Source of the DNA: Auanema rhodensis
Lineage: Eukaryota > Nematoda > Chromadorea > Rhabditida > Rhabditidae
Assembly: GCA_964057225.1 (NCBI GenBank)
Contig: CAXKVF010000093.1
Location: 1-64,000, forward strand
Length of the DNA stretch: 64,000 nucleotides
Direction of reading: 5' to 3'
Below, one piece after another: positions 1 to 11,439 of this stretch. A program made the translations under genes and the position numbers. The notes under the pieces were generated by a model. That model saw nothing but the letters and a program-made list of their open reading frames with translations. It made no database searches and was not told the origin of the DNA. How positions within the stretch are numbered: position 1 is the first letter of the stretch; each line of letters starts with the position of its first letter.

Positions 1-13
1 ACCAAGTGCACAT

Positions 14-19
14 CACGTG
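14..19. other. G-box/E-box palindrome CACGTG in each monomer (site 1)
   Basis: CACGTG lies at monomer positions 14-19 within ATCACGTG (12-19). It is followed directly by the overlapping palindrome TGTACA (18-23). CACGTG is the core site of many bHLH and bZIP factors, and ATCACGTG also fits the budding-yeast CDEI consensus RTCACRTG bound by Cbf1. The site is almost invariant across the array; I saw the CpG broken to CACATG only in the monomers at 22352 and 47343. Occupancy by any protein is not shown by the sequence. Confidence 0.6.
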
Positions 20-23
20 TACA

Positions 24-43
24 TTTAATTAGCATAAATTAAA
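24..43. other. A/T-rich dyad, perfected by the T36 variant
   Basis: The common monomer has TTTAATT (24-30) and AATTAAA (37-43) as 7-bp complementary arms around a 6-nt spacer. In a zone III subfamily A36 is replaced by T. Position 31 then pairs with 36, giving 8-bp arms TTTAATTA and TAATTAAA around GCAT. T36 monomers start at 44879, 46815, 47519, 48399, 50159, 50511, 52447, 52799, 55438, 56318, 57198, 60366, 61246, 61341, 61869 and 63474. I noticed none before 44.8 kb. Confidence 0.75.
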
Positions 44-63
44 GTTCACGTAAATTTCAAAGT

Positions 64-76
64 CATGGTTACCATG
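64..76. other. Dyad CATGGT-T-ACCATG, extended by the A77 variant
   Basis: Positions 64-69 and 71-76 are perfect 6-bp inverted arms around a single T. Position 77 is the commonest polymorphism in the array, C or A. When it is A it pairs with T63 and extends the arms to 7 bp. The embedded GGTTACC (67-73) is a GGTNACC restriction site present in nearly every monomer, so digestion would give a 176-bp ladder; the monomer at 29040 has lost it (CATCGTTACC). Confidence 0.75.
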
Positions 77-88
77 CACCAATATCAA

Positions 89-104
89 TAAAAATTTGTT
101 TTTA
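89..104. other. A-tract/T-tract hairpin-capable dyad with overlapping AATAAA
   Basis: TAAAAA (89-94) and TTTTTA (99-104) are complementary 6-bp arms around TTTG. AATAAA, the canonical poly(A) signal word, overlaps at 87-92 and is followed by a T-rich stretch. The A5T3 tract suggests intrinsic curvature. Variants such as AATAACAATT (monomers at 24288, 24640, 31328 and 34320) and AAACATTT (37136 and 40832) break one arm. Function in polyadenylation or bending is inference only. Confidence 0.5.
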
Positions 105-155
105 GACTAATATGGACATGGGGAATCTAATTTTGAAAACCGCATCTCTTTATCT

Positions 156-165
156 TTCACGTGAA
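156..165. other. Perfect 10-bp palindrome TTCACGTGAA (site 2)
   Basis: TTCACGTGAA is an exact inverted repeat containing a second CACGTG at 158-163. Its centre lies 32 bp before the centre of site 1 in the following monomer, and site 1 lies 33 bp before CACGTA at 47-52. The palindrome is nearly invariant; exceptions I saw are CACTTG in the monomer at 4928 and TTACGTG in the monomer at 53854. Confidence 0.75.
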
Positions 166-1760
166 GCGAGTTACATACCAAGTGCACATCACGTGTACAT
201 TTAATTAGCATAAATTAAAGTTCACGTAAATTTCAAAGTCATGGTTACCATGCACCAATATCAATAAAAATTTGTTTTTAGACTAATATGGACATGGGGA
301 ATCTAATTTTGAAAACCGCATCTCTTTATCTTTCACGTGAAGCGAGTTACATACCAAGTGCACATCACGTGTACATTTAATTAGCATAAATTAAAGTTCA
401 CGTAAATTTCAAAGTCATGGTTACCATGCACCAATATCAATAAAAATTTGTTTTTAGACTAATATGGACATGGGGAATCTAATTTTGAAAACCGCATCTC
501 TTTATCTTTCACGTGAAGCGAGTTACATACCAAGTGCACATCACGTGTACATTTAATTAGCATAAATTAAAGTTCACGTAAATTTCAAAGTCATGGTTAC
601 CATGCACCAATATCAATAAAAATTTGTTTTTAGACTAATATGGACATGGGGAATCTAATTTTGAAAACCGCATCTCTTTATCTTTCACGTGAAGCGAGTT
701 ACATACCAAGTGCACATCACGTGTACATTTAATTAGCATAAATTAAAGTTCACGTAAATTTCAAAGTCATGGTTACCATGAACCAATATCAATAAAAATT
801 TGTTTTTAGACTAATATGGACATGGGGAATCTAATTTTGAAAACCGCATCTCTTTATCTTTCACGTGAAGCGAGTTACATACCAAGTGCACATCACGTGT
901 ACATTTAATTAGCATAAATTAAAGTTCACGTAAATTTCAAAGTCATGGTTACCATGCACCAATATCAATAAAAATTTGTTTTTAGACTAATATGGACATG
1001 GGGAATCTAATTTTGAAAACCGCATCTCTTTATCTTTCACGTGAAGCGAGTTACATACCAAGTGCACATCACGTGTACATTTAATTAGCATAAATTAAAG
1101 TTCACGTAAATTTCAAAGTCATGGTTACCATGCACCAATATCAATAAAAATTTGTTTTTAGACTAATATGGACATGGGGAATCTAATTTTGAAAACCGCA
1201 TCTCTTTATCTTTCACGTGAAGCGAGTTACATACCAAGTGCACATCACGTGTACATTTAATTAGCATAAATTAAAGTTCACGTAAATTTCAAAGTCATGG
1301 TTACCATGAACCAATATCAATAAAAATTTGTTTTTAGACTAATATGGACATGGGGAATCTAATTTTGAAAACCGCATCTCTTTATCTTTCACGTGAAGCG
1401 AGTTACATACCAAGTGCACATCACGTGTACATTTAATTAGCATAAATTAAAGTTCACGTAAATTTCAAAGTCATGGTTACCATGCACCAATATCAATAAA
1501 AATTTGTTTTTAGACTAATATGGACATGGGGAATCTAATTTTAAAAACCGCATCTCTTCATCTTTCACGTGAAGCGAGTTACATACCAAGTGCACATCAC
1601 GTGTACATTTAATTAGCATAAATTAAAGTTCACGTAAATTTCAAAGTCATGGTTACCATGCACCAATATCAATAAAAATTTGTTTTTCGACTAATATGGA
1701 CATGGGGAATCTAATTTTGAAAACCGCATCTCTTTATCTTTCACGTGAAGCGAGTTACAT

Positions 1761-1935
1761 ACCAAGTGCACATCACGTGTACATTTAATTAGCATAAATT
1801 AAAGTTCACGTAAATTTCAAAGTCATGGTTACCATGCACCAATATCAATAAAAATTTGTTTTTAGACTAATATGGACATGGGGAATCTAATTTTGAAAAC
1901 CGCATCTTTTATCTTTCACGTGAAGCGAGTTACAT
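1761..1935 (+). repeat. 175-bp monomer with 1-bp deletion (C148)
   Basis: The pyrimidine tract reads CGCATCTTTTATC instead of CGCATCTCTTTATC, a loss of C148. All downstream starts shift by one base until 41888. This is one of only three single-base deletions that change the array phase, and one of two that fall in the 145-151 pyrimidine tract. Confidence 0.95.
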
Positions 1936-2815
1936 ACCAAGTGCACATCACGTGTACATTTAATTAGCATAAATTAAAGTTCACGTAAATTTCAAAGTCA
2001 TGGTTACCATGCACCAATATCAATAAAAATTTGTTTTTAGACTAATATGGACATGGGGAATCTAATTTTGAAAACCGCATCTCTTTATCTTTCACGTGAA
2101 GCGAGTTACATACCAAGTGCACATCACGTGTACATTTAATTAGCATAAATTAAAGTTCACGTAAATTTCAAAGTCATGGTTACCATGCACCAATATCAAT
2201 AAAAATTTGTTTTTAGACTAATATGGACATGGGGAATCTAATTTTGAAAACCGCATCTTTTTATCTTTCACGTGAAGCGAGTTACATACCAAGTGCACAT
2301 CACGTGTACATTTAATTAGCATAAATTAAAGTTCACGTAAATTTCAAAGTCATGGTTACCATGCACCAATATCAATAAAAATTTGTTTTTAGACTAATAT
2401 GGACATGGGGAATCTAATTTTGAAAACCGCATCTCTTTATCTTTCACGTGAAGCGAGTTACATACCAAGTGCACATCACGTGTACATTTAATTAGCATAA
2501 ATTAAAGTTCACGTAAATTTCAAAGTCATGGTTACCATGAACCAATATCAATAAAAATTTGTTTTAAGACTAATATGGACATGGGGAATCTAATTTTGAA
2601 AACCGCATCTCTTTATCTTTCACGTGAAGCGAGTTACATACCAAGTGCACATCACGTGTACATTTAATTAGCATAAATTAAAGTTCACGTAAATTTCAAA
2701 GTCATGGTTACCATGCACCAATATCAATAAAAATTTGTTTTTAGACTAATATGGACATAGGGAATCTAATTTTGAAAACCGCATCTCTTTATCTTTCACG
2801 TGAAGCGAGTTACAT

Positions 2816-4223
2816 ACCAAGTGCACATCACGTGTACATTTAATTAGCATAAATTAAAGTTCACGTAAATTTCAAAGTCATGGTTACCATGAACCAATAT
2901 CAATAAAAATTTGTTTTTAGACTAATATGGACATGGGGAATCTAATTTTGAAAACCGCATCTCTTTATCTTTCACGTGAAGCGAGTTACATACCAAGTGC
3001 ACATCACGTGTACATTTAATTAGCATAAATTAAAGTTCACGTAAATTTCAAAGTCATGGTTACCATGAACCAATATCAATAAAAATTTGTTTTTAGACTA
3101 ATATGGACATGGGGAATCTAATTTTGAAAACCGCATCTCTTTATCTTTCACGTGAAGCGAGTTACATACCAAGTGCCCATCACGTGTACATTTAATTAGC
3201 ATAAATTAAAGTTCACGTAAATTTCAAAGTCATGGTTACCATGCACCAATATCAATAAAAATTTGTTTTTAGACTAATATGGACATGGGGAATCTAATTT
3301 TGAAAACCGCATCTCGTTATCTTTCACGTGAAGCGAGTTACATACCAAGTGCACATCACGTGTACATTTAATTAGCATAAATTAAAGTTCACGTAAATTT
3401 CAAAGTCATGGTTACCATGCACCAATATCAATAAAAATTTGTTTTTAGACTAATATGGACATGGGGAATCTAATTTTGAAAACCGCATCTCTTTATCTTT
3501 CACGTGAAGCGAGTTACATACCAAGTGCACATCACGTGTACATTTAATTAGCATAAATTAAAGTTCACGTAAATTTCAAAGTCATGGTTACCATGCACCA
3601 ATATCAATAAAAATTTGTTTTTAGACTAATATGGACATGGGGAATCTAATTTTGAAAACCGCATCTCTTTATCTTTCACGTGAAGCGAGTTACATACCAA
3701 GTGCACATCACGTGTACATTTAATTAGCATAAATTAAAGTTCACGTAAATTTCAAAGTCATGGTTACCATGAACCAATATCAATAAAAATTTGTTTTTAG
3801 ACTAATATGGACATGGGGAATCTAATTTTGAAAACCGCATCTCTTTATCTTTCACGTGAAGCGAGTTACATACCAAGTGCACATCACGTGTACATTTAAT
3901 TAGCATAAATTAAAGTTCACGTAAATTTCAAAGTCATGGTTACCATGAACCAATATCAATAAAAATTTGTTTTTAGACTAATATGGACATGGGGAATCTA
4001 ATTTTGAAAACCGCATCTCTTTATCTTTCACGTGAAGCGAGTTACATACCAAGTGCCCATCACGTGTACATTTAATTAGCATAAATTAAAGTTCACGTAA
4101 ATTTCAAAGTCATGGTTACCATGCACCAATATCAATAAAAATTTGTTTTTAGACTAATATGGACATGGGGAATCTAATTTTGAAAACCGCATCTCCTTAT
4201 CTTTCACGTGAAGCGAGTTACAT
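2816..4223 (+). repeat. 8-monomer higher-order repeat, copy 1 (1,408 bp)
   Basis: The eight monomers read, by diagnostic variant: A77, A77, C10 with CTCGTTA (G149), common, common, A77, A77, C10 with CTCCTTA (C149). The same ordered string recurs in the next 1,408 bp. The fact that both G149 and C149 return at the same offset separates a true HOR from chance recurrence of common variants. Inside the 8-mer, the A-A-C10 triplet occurs twice, suggesting an older 5-plus-3 monomer structure. Confidence 0.88.
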
Positions 4224-5631
4224 ACCAAGTGCACATCACGTGTACATTTAATTAGCATAAATTAAAGTTCACGTAAATTTCAAAGTCATGGTTACCATGA
4301 ACCAATATCAATAAAAATTTGTTTTTAGACTAATATGGACATGGGGAATCTAATTTTGAAAACCGCATCTCTTTATCTTTCACGTGAAGCGAGTTACATA
4401 CCAAGTGCACATCACGTGTACATTTAATTAGCATAAATTAAAGTTCACGTAAATTTCAAAGTCATGGTTACCATGAACCAATATCAATAAAAATTTGTTT
4501 TTAGACTAATATGGACATGGGGAATCTAATTTTGAAAACCGCATCTCTTTATCTTTCACGTGAAGCGAGTTACATACCAAGTGCCCATCACGTGTACATT
4601 TAATTAGCATAAATTAAAGTTCACGTAAATTTCAAAGTCATGGTTACCATGCACCAATATCAATAAAAATTTGTTTTTAGACTAATATGGACATGGGGAA
4701 TCTAATTTTGAAAACCGCATCTCGTTATCTTTCACGTGAAGCGAGTTACATACCAAGTGCACATCACGTGTACATTTAATTAGCATAAATTAAAGTTCAC
4801 GTAAATTTCAAAGTCATGGTTACCATGCACCAATATCAATAAAAATTTGTTTTTAGACTAATATGGACATGGGGAATCTAATTTTGAAAACCGCATCTCT
4901 TTATCTTTCACGTGAAGCGAGTTACATACCAAGTGCACATCACGTGTACATTTAATTAGCATAAATTAAAGTTCACGTAAATTTCAAAGTCATGGTTACC
5001 ATGCACCAATATCAATAAAAATTTGTTTTTAGACTAATATGGACATGGGGAATCTAATTTTGAAAACCGCATCTCTTTATCTTTCACTTGAAGCGAGTTA
5101 CATACCAAGTGCACATCACGTGTACATTTAATTAGCATAAATTAAAGTTCACGTAAATTTCAAAGTCATGGTTACCATGAACCAATATCAATAAAAATTT
5201 GTTTTTAGACTAATATGGACATGGGGAATCTAATTTTGAAAACCGCATCTCTTTATCTTTCACGTGAAGCGAGTTACATACCAAGTGCACATCACGTGTA
5301 CATTTAATTAGCATAAATTAAAGTTCACGTAAATTTCAAAGTCATGGTTACCATGAACCAATATCAATAAAAATTTGTTTTTAGACTAATATGGACATGG
5401 GGAATCTAATTTTGAAAACCGCATCTCTTTATCTTTCACGTGAAGCGAGTTACATACCAAGTGCCCATCACGTGTACATTTAATTAGCATAAATTAAAGT
5501 TCACGTAAATTTCAAAGTCATGGTTACCATGCACCAATATCAATAAAAATTTGTTTTTAGACTAATATGGACATGGGGAATCTAATTTTGAAAACCGCAT
5601 CTCCTTATCTTTCACGTGAAGCGAGTTACAT
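4224..5631 (+). repeat. 8-monomer higher-order repeat, copy 2 (1,408 bp)
   Basis: This block repeats the 2816-4223 string monomer for monomer: A77, A77, C10+G149 (start 4576), common, common, A77, A77, C10+C149 (start 5456). One private change is visible, CACTTGAAG in the monomer at 4928, which breaks the second G-box. The recent tandem duplication is inferred from the near identity. Confidence 0.88.
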
Positions 5632-7215
5632 ACCAAGTGCACATCACGTGTACATTTAATTAGCATAAATTAAAGTTCACGTAAATTTCAAAGTCATGGT
5701 TACCATGCACCAATATCAATAAAAATTTGTTTTTAGACTAATATGGACATGGGGAATCTAATTTTGAAAACCGCATCTCTTTATCTTTCACGTGAAGCGA
5801 GTTACATACCAAGTGCACATCACGTGTACATTTAATTAGCATAAATTAAAGTTCACGTAAATTTCAAAGTCATGGTTACCATGAACCAATATCAATAAAA
5901 ATTTGTTTTTAGACTAATATGGACATGGGGAATCTAATTTTGAAAACCGCATCTCTTTATCTTTCACGTGAAGCGAGTTACATACCAAGTGCACATCACG
6001 TGTACATTTAATTAGCATAAATTAAAGTTCACGTAAATTTCAAAGTCATGGTTACCATGAACCAATATCAATAAAAATTTGTTTTTAGACTAATATGGAC
6101 ATGGGGAATCTAATTTTGAAAACCGCATCTCTTTATCTTTCACGTGAAGCGAGTTACATACCAAGTGCCCATCACGTGTACATTTAATTAGCATAAATTA
6201 AAGTTCACGTAAATTTCAAAGTCATGGTTACCATGAACCAATATCAATAAAAATTTGTTTTTAGACTAATATGGACATGGGGAATCTAATTTTGAAAACC
6301 GCATCTCTTTATCTTTCACGTGAAGCGAGTTACATACCAAGTGCCCATCACGTGTACATTTAATTAGCATAAATTAAAGTTCACGTAAATTTCAAAGTCA
6401 TGGTTACCATGCACCAATATCAATAAAAATTTGTTTTTAGACTAATATGGACATGGGGAATCTAATTTTGAAAACCGCATCTCCTTATCTTTCACGTGAA
6501 GCGAGTTACATACCAAGTGCACATCACGTGTACATTTAATTAGCATAAATTAAAGTTCACGTAAATTTCAAAGTCATGGTTACCATGCACCAATATCAAT
6601 AAAAATTTGTTTTTAGACTAATATGGACATGGGGAATCTAATTTTGAAAACCGCATCTCTTTATCTTTCACGTGAAGCGAGTTACATACCAAGTGCACAT
6701 CACGTGTACATTTAATTAGCATAAATTAAAGTTCACGTAAATTTCAAAGTCATGGTTACCATGAACCAATATCAATAAAAATTTGTTTTTAGACTAATAT
6801 GGACATGGGGAATCTAATTTTGAAAACCGCATCTCTTTATCTTTCACGTGAAGCGAGTTACATACCAAGTGCACATCACGTGTACATTTAATTAGCATAA
6901 ATTAAAGTTCACGTAAATTTCAAAGTCATGGTTACCATGAACCAATATCAATAAAAATTTGTTTTTAGACTAATATGGACATGGGGAATCTAATTTTGAA
7001 AACCGCATCTCTTTATCTTTCACGTGAAGCGAGTTACATACCAAGTGCCCATCACGTGTACATTTAATTAGCATAAATTAAAGTTCACGTAAATTTCAAA
7101 GTCATGGTTACCATGCACCAATATCAATAAAAATTTGTTTTTAGACTAATATGGACATGGGGAATCTAATTTTGAAAACCGCATCTCCTTATCTTTCACG
7201 TGAAGCGAGTTACAT
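5632..7215 (+). repeat. 5-monomer and 4-monomer sub-repeats
   Basis: Monomers at 5632-6511 read common, A77, A77, C10+A77, C10+C149. Those at 6512-7215 read common, A77, A77, C10+C149. The second copy lacks the unusual C10+A77 monomer (start 6160), the only one I saw that combines those two markers. It looks like an exchange product between an A77 and a C10 monomer. The pair continues the pattern of the upstream 8-mer. Confidence 0.7.
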
Positions 7216-8447
7216 ACCAAGTGCACATCACGTGTACATTTAATTAGCATAAATTAAAGTTCACGTAAATTTCAAAGTCATGGTTACCATGCACCAATAT
7301 CAATAAAAATTTGTTTTTAGACTAATATGGACATGGGGAATCTAATTTTGAAAACCGCATCTCTTCATCTTTCACGTGAAGCGAGTTACATACCAAGTGC
7401 ACATCACGTGTACATTTAATTAGCATAAATTAAAGTTCACGTAAATTTCAAAGTCATGGTTACCATGCACCAATATCAATAAAAATTTGTTTTTAGACTA
7501 ATATGGACATGGGGAATCTAATTTTGAAAACCGCATCTCTTTATCTTTCACGTGAAGCGAGTTACATACCAAGTGCACATCACGTGTACATTTAATTAGC
7601 ATAAATTAAAGTTCACGTAAATTTCAAAGTCATGGTTACCATGCACCAATATCAATAAAAATTTGTTTTTAGACTAATATGGACATGGGGAATCTAATTT
7701 TGAAAACCGCATCTCTTTATCTTTCACGTGAAGCGAGTTACATACCAAGTGCACATCACGTGTACATTTAATTAGCATAAATTAAAGTTCACGTAAATTT
7801 CAAAGTCATGGTTACCATGCACCAATGTCAATAAAAATTTGTTTTTAGACTAATATGGACATGGGGAATCTAATTTTGAAAACCGCATCTCTTCATCTTT
7901 CACGTGAAGCGAGTTACATACCAAGTGCACATCACGTGTACATTTAATTAGCATAAATTAAAGTTCACGTAAATTTCAAAGTCATGGTTACCATGCACCA
8001 ATGTCAATAAAAATTTGTTTTTAGACTAATATGGACATGGGGAATCTAATTTTGAAAACCGCATCTCTTCATCTTTCACGTGAAGCGAGTTACATACCAA
8101 GTGCACATCACGTGTACATTTAATTAGCATAAATTAAAGTTCACGTAAATTTCAAAGTCATGGTTACCATGCACCAATATCAATAAAAATTTGTTTTTAG
8201 ACTAATATGGACATGGGGAATCTAATTTTGAAAACCGCATCTCTTCATCTTTCACGTGAAGCGAGTTACATACCAAGTGCACATCACGTGTACATTTAAT
8301 TAGCATAAATTAAAGTTCACGTAAATTTCAAAGTCATGGTTACCATGAACCAATATCAATAAAAATTTGTTTTTAGACTAATATGGACATGGGGAATCTA
8401 ATTTTGAAAACCGCATCTCTTTATCTTTCACGTGAAGCGAGTTACAT
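7040..8447 (+). repeat. Second 8-monomer repeat, copy 1
   Basis: Ordered markers: C10+C149, C151, common, common, G84+C151, G84+C151, C151, A77. This is the first place where G84 appears. The order returns from 8448 except that the last monomer differs. The unit is the same length as the 2816-5631 HOR but built from different monomer types. Confidence 0.8.
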
Positions 8448-9679
8448 ACCAAGTGCCCATCACGTGTACATTTAATTAGCATAAATTAAAGTTCACGTAA
8501 ATTTCAAAGTCATGGTTACCATGCACCAATATCAATAAAAATTTGTTTTTAGACTAATATGGACATGGGGAATCTAATTTTGAAAACCGCATCTCCTTAT
8601 CTTTCACGTGAAGCGAGTTACATACCAAGTGCACATCACGTGTACATTTAATTAGCATAAATTAAAGTTCACGTAAATTTCAAAGTCATGGTTACCATGC
8701 ACCAATATCAATAAAAATTTGTTTTTAGACTAATATGGACATGGGGAATCTAATTTTAAAAACCGCATCTCTTCATCTTTCACGTGAAGCGAGTTACATA
8801 CCAAGTGCACATCACGTGTACATTTAATTAGCATAAATTAAAGTTCACGTAAATTTCAAAGTCATGGTTACCATGCACCAATATCAATAAAAATTTGTTT
8901 TTAGACTAATATGGACATGGGGAATCTAATTTTGAAAACCGCATCTCTTTATCTTTCACGTGAAGCGAGTTACATACCAAGTGCACATCACGTGTACATT
9001 TAATTAGCATAAATTAAAGTTCACGTAAATTTCAAAGTCATGGTTACCATGCACCAATATCAATAAAAATTTGTTTTTAGACTAATATGGACATGGGGAA
9101 TCTAATTTTGAAAACCGCATCTCTTTATCTTTCACGTGAAGCGAGTTACATACCAAGTGCACATCACGTGTACATTTAATTAGCATAAATTAAAGTTCAC
9201 GTAAATTTCAAAGTCATGGTTACCATGCACCAATGTCAATAAAAATTTGTTTTTAGACTAATATGGACATGGGGAATCTAATTTTGAAAACCGCATCTCT
9301 TCATCTTTCACGTGAAGCGAGTTACATACCAAGTGCACATCACGTGTACATTTAATTAGCATAAATTAAAGTTCACGTAAATTTCAAAGTCATGGTTACC
9401 ATGCACCAATGTCAATAAAAATTTGTTTTTAGACTAATATGGACATGGGGAATCTAATTTTGAAAACCGCATCTCTTCATCTTTCACGTGAAGCGAGTTA
9501 CATACCAAGTGCACATCACGTGTACATTTAATTAGCATAAATTAAAGTTCACGTAAATTTCAAAGTCATGGTTACCATGCACCAATATCAATAAAAATTT
9601 GTTTTTAGACTAATATGGACATGGGGAATCTAATTTTGAAAACCGCATCTCTTCATCTTTCACGTGAAGCGAGTTACAT
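8448..9679 (+). repeat. Second 8-monomer repeat, copy 2 (seven monomers match)
   Basis: Markers: C10+C149, C151 (with A135), common, common, G84+C151, G84+C151, C151. Seven of the eight monomer positions of 7040-8447 are matched; the next monomer (9680) begins the large duplicated block. The A135 variant at 8624 is also seen with C151 at 1409. Confidence 0.78.
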
Positions 9680-10031
9680 ACCAAGTGCACATCACGTGTA
9701 CATTTAATTAGCATAAATTAAAGTTCACGTAAATTTCAAAGTCATGGTTACCATGCACCAATATCAATAAAAATTTGTTTTTAGACTAATATGGACATGG
9801 GGAATCTAATTTTGAAAACCGCATCTCTTTATCTTTCACGTGAAGCGAGTTACATACCAAGTGCACATCACGTGTACATTTAATTAGCATAAATTAAAGT
9901 TCACGTAAATTTCAAAGTCATGGTTACCATGCACCAATGTCAATAAAAATTTGTTTTTAGACTAATATGGACATGGGGAATCTAATTTTGAAAACCGCAT
10001 CTCTTCATCTTTCACGTGAAGCGAGTTACAT

Positions 10032-11439
10032 TCCAAGTGCACATCACGTGTACATTTAATTAGCATAAATTAAAGTTCACGTAAATTTCAAAGTCATGGT
10101 TACCATGCACCAATATCAATAAAAATTTGTTTTTAGACTAATATGGACATGGGGAATCTAATTTTGAAAACCGCATCTCTTTATCTTTCACGTGAAGCGA
10201 GTTACATACCAAGTGCACATCACGTGTACATTTAATTAGCATAAATTAAAGTTCACGTAAATTTCAAAGTCATGGTTACCATGAACCAATATCAATAAAA
10301 ATTTGTTTTTAGACTAATATGGACATGGGGAATCTAATTTTGAAAACCGCATCTCTTTATCTTTCACGTGAAGCGAGTTACATACCAAGTGCCCATCACG
10401 TGTACATTTAATTAGCATAAATTAAAGTTCACGTAAATTTCAAAGTCATGGTTACCATGCACCAATATCAATAAAAATTTGTTTTTAGACTAATATGGAC
10501 ATGGGGAATCTAATTTTGAAAACCGCATCTCTTCATCTTTCACGTGAAGCGAGTTACATACCAAGTGCACATCACGTGTACATTTAATTAGCATAAATTA
10601 AAGTTCACGTAAATTTCAAAGTCATGGTTACCATGCACCAATATCAATAAAAATTTGTTTTTAGACTAATATGGACATGGGGAATCTAATTTTGAAAACC
10701 GCATCTCTTTATCTTTCACGTGAAGCGAGTTACATACCAAGTGCACATCACGTGTACATTTAATTAGCATAAATTAAAGTTCACGTAAATTTCAAAGTCA
10801 TGGTTACCATGCACCAATGTCAATAAAAATTTGTTTTTAGACTAATATGGACATGGGGAATCTAATTTTGAAAACCGCATCTCTTCATCTTTCACGTGAA
10901 GCGAGTTACATTCCAAGTGCACATCACGTGTACATTTAATTAGCATAAATTAAAGTTCACGTAAATTTCAAAGTCATGGTTACCATGCACCAATATCAAT
11001 AAAAATTTGTTTTTAGACTAATATGGACATGGGGAATCTAATTTTGAAAACCGCATCTCTTTATCTTTCACGTGAAGCGAGTTACATACCAAGTGCACAT
11101 CACGTGTACATTTAATTAGCATAAATTAAAGTTCACGTAAATTTCAAAGTCATGGTTACCATGAACCAATATCAATAAAAATTTGTTTTTAGACTAATAT
11201 GGACATGGGGAATCTAATTTTGAAAACCGCATCTCTTTATCTTTCACGTGAAGCGAGTTACATACCAAGTGCCCATCACGTGTACATTTAATTAGCATAA
11301 ATTAAAGTTCACGTAAATTTCAAAGTCATGGTTACCATGCACCAATATCAATAAAAATTTGTTTTTAGACTAATATGGACATGGGGAATCTAATTTTGAA
11401 AACCGCATCTCCTTATCTTTCACGTGAAGCGAGTTACAT
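10032..11439 (+). repeat. Internal 5-monomer repeat carrying T1 (880-bp spacing)
   Basis: Monomers at 10032, 10208, 10384, 10560 and 10736 read T1, A77, C10+C151, common, G84+C151. The series restarts at 10912 with T1, A77, C10 and then departs (C149 and a GAAGCA monomer). T1 changes the first base so the junction reads ACATTCCAAG. The same nested structure is preserved in the second copy at 16368-17775, so it predates the ~6 kb duplication. Confidence 0.8.

Larger units (their letters stand above)
1..176 (+). repeat. Reference satellite monomer (176 bp)
   Basis: This first copy matches the commonest form at nearly all positions and is used here as the numbering standard. Composition is 31 C, 26 G and 119 A/T. 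Landmarks in order: GTGCAC at 6-11, CACGTG at 14-19, an A/T-rich dyad at 24-43, CACGTA at 47-52, AAATTT at 52-57, the dyad CATGGTTACCATG at 64-76, AATAAA at 87-92, the dyad TAAAAA-TTTG-TTTTTA at 89-104, ATATGGACATGGGG at about 110-123, AAACCGCA at 137-144, a pyrimidine tract at 145-151, and the perfect palindrome TTCACGTGAA at 156-165. The commonest polymorphic sites are 10, 36, 77, 84, 105, 149, 151 and 154. The choice of position 1 is arbitrary, as in any tandem repeat. Confidence 0.98.
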
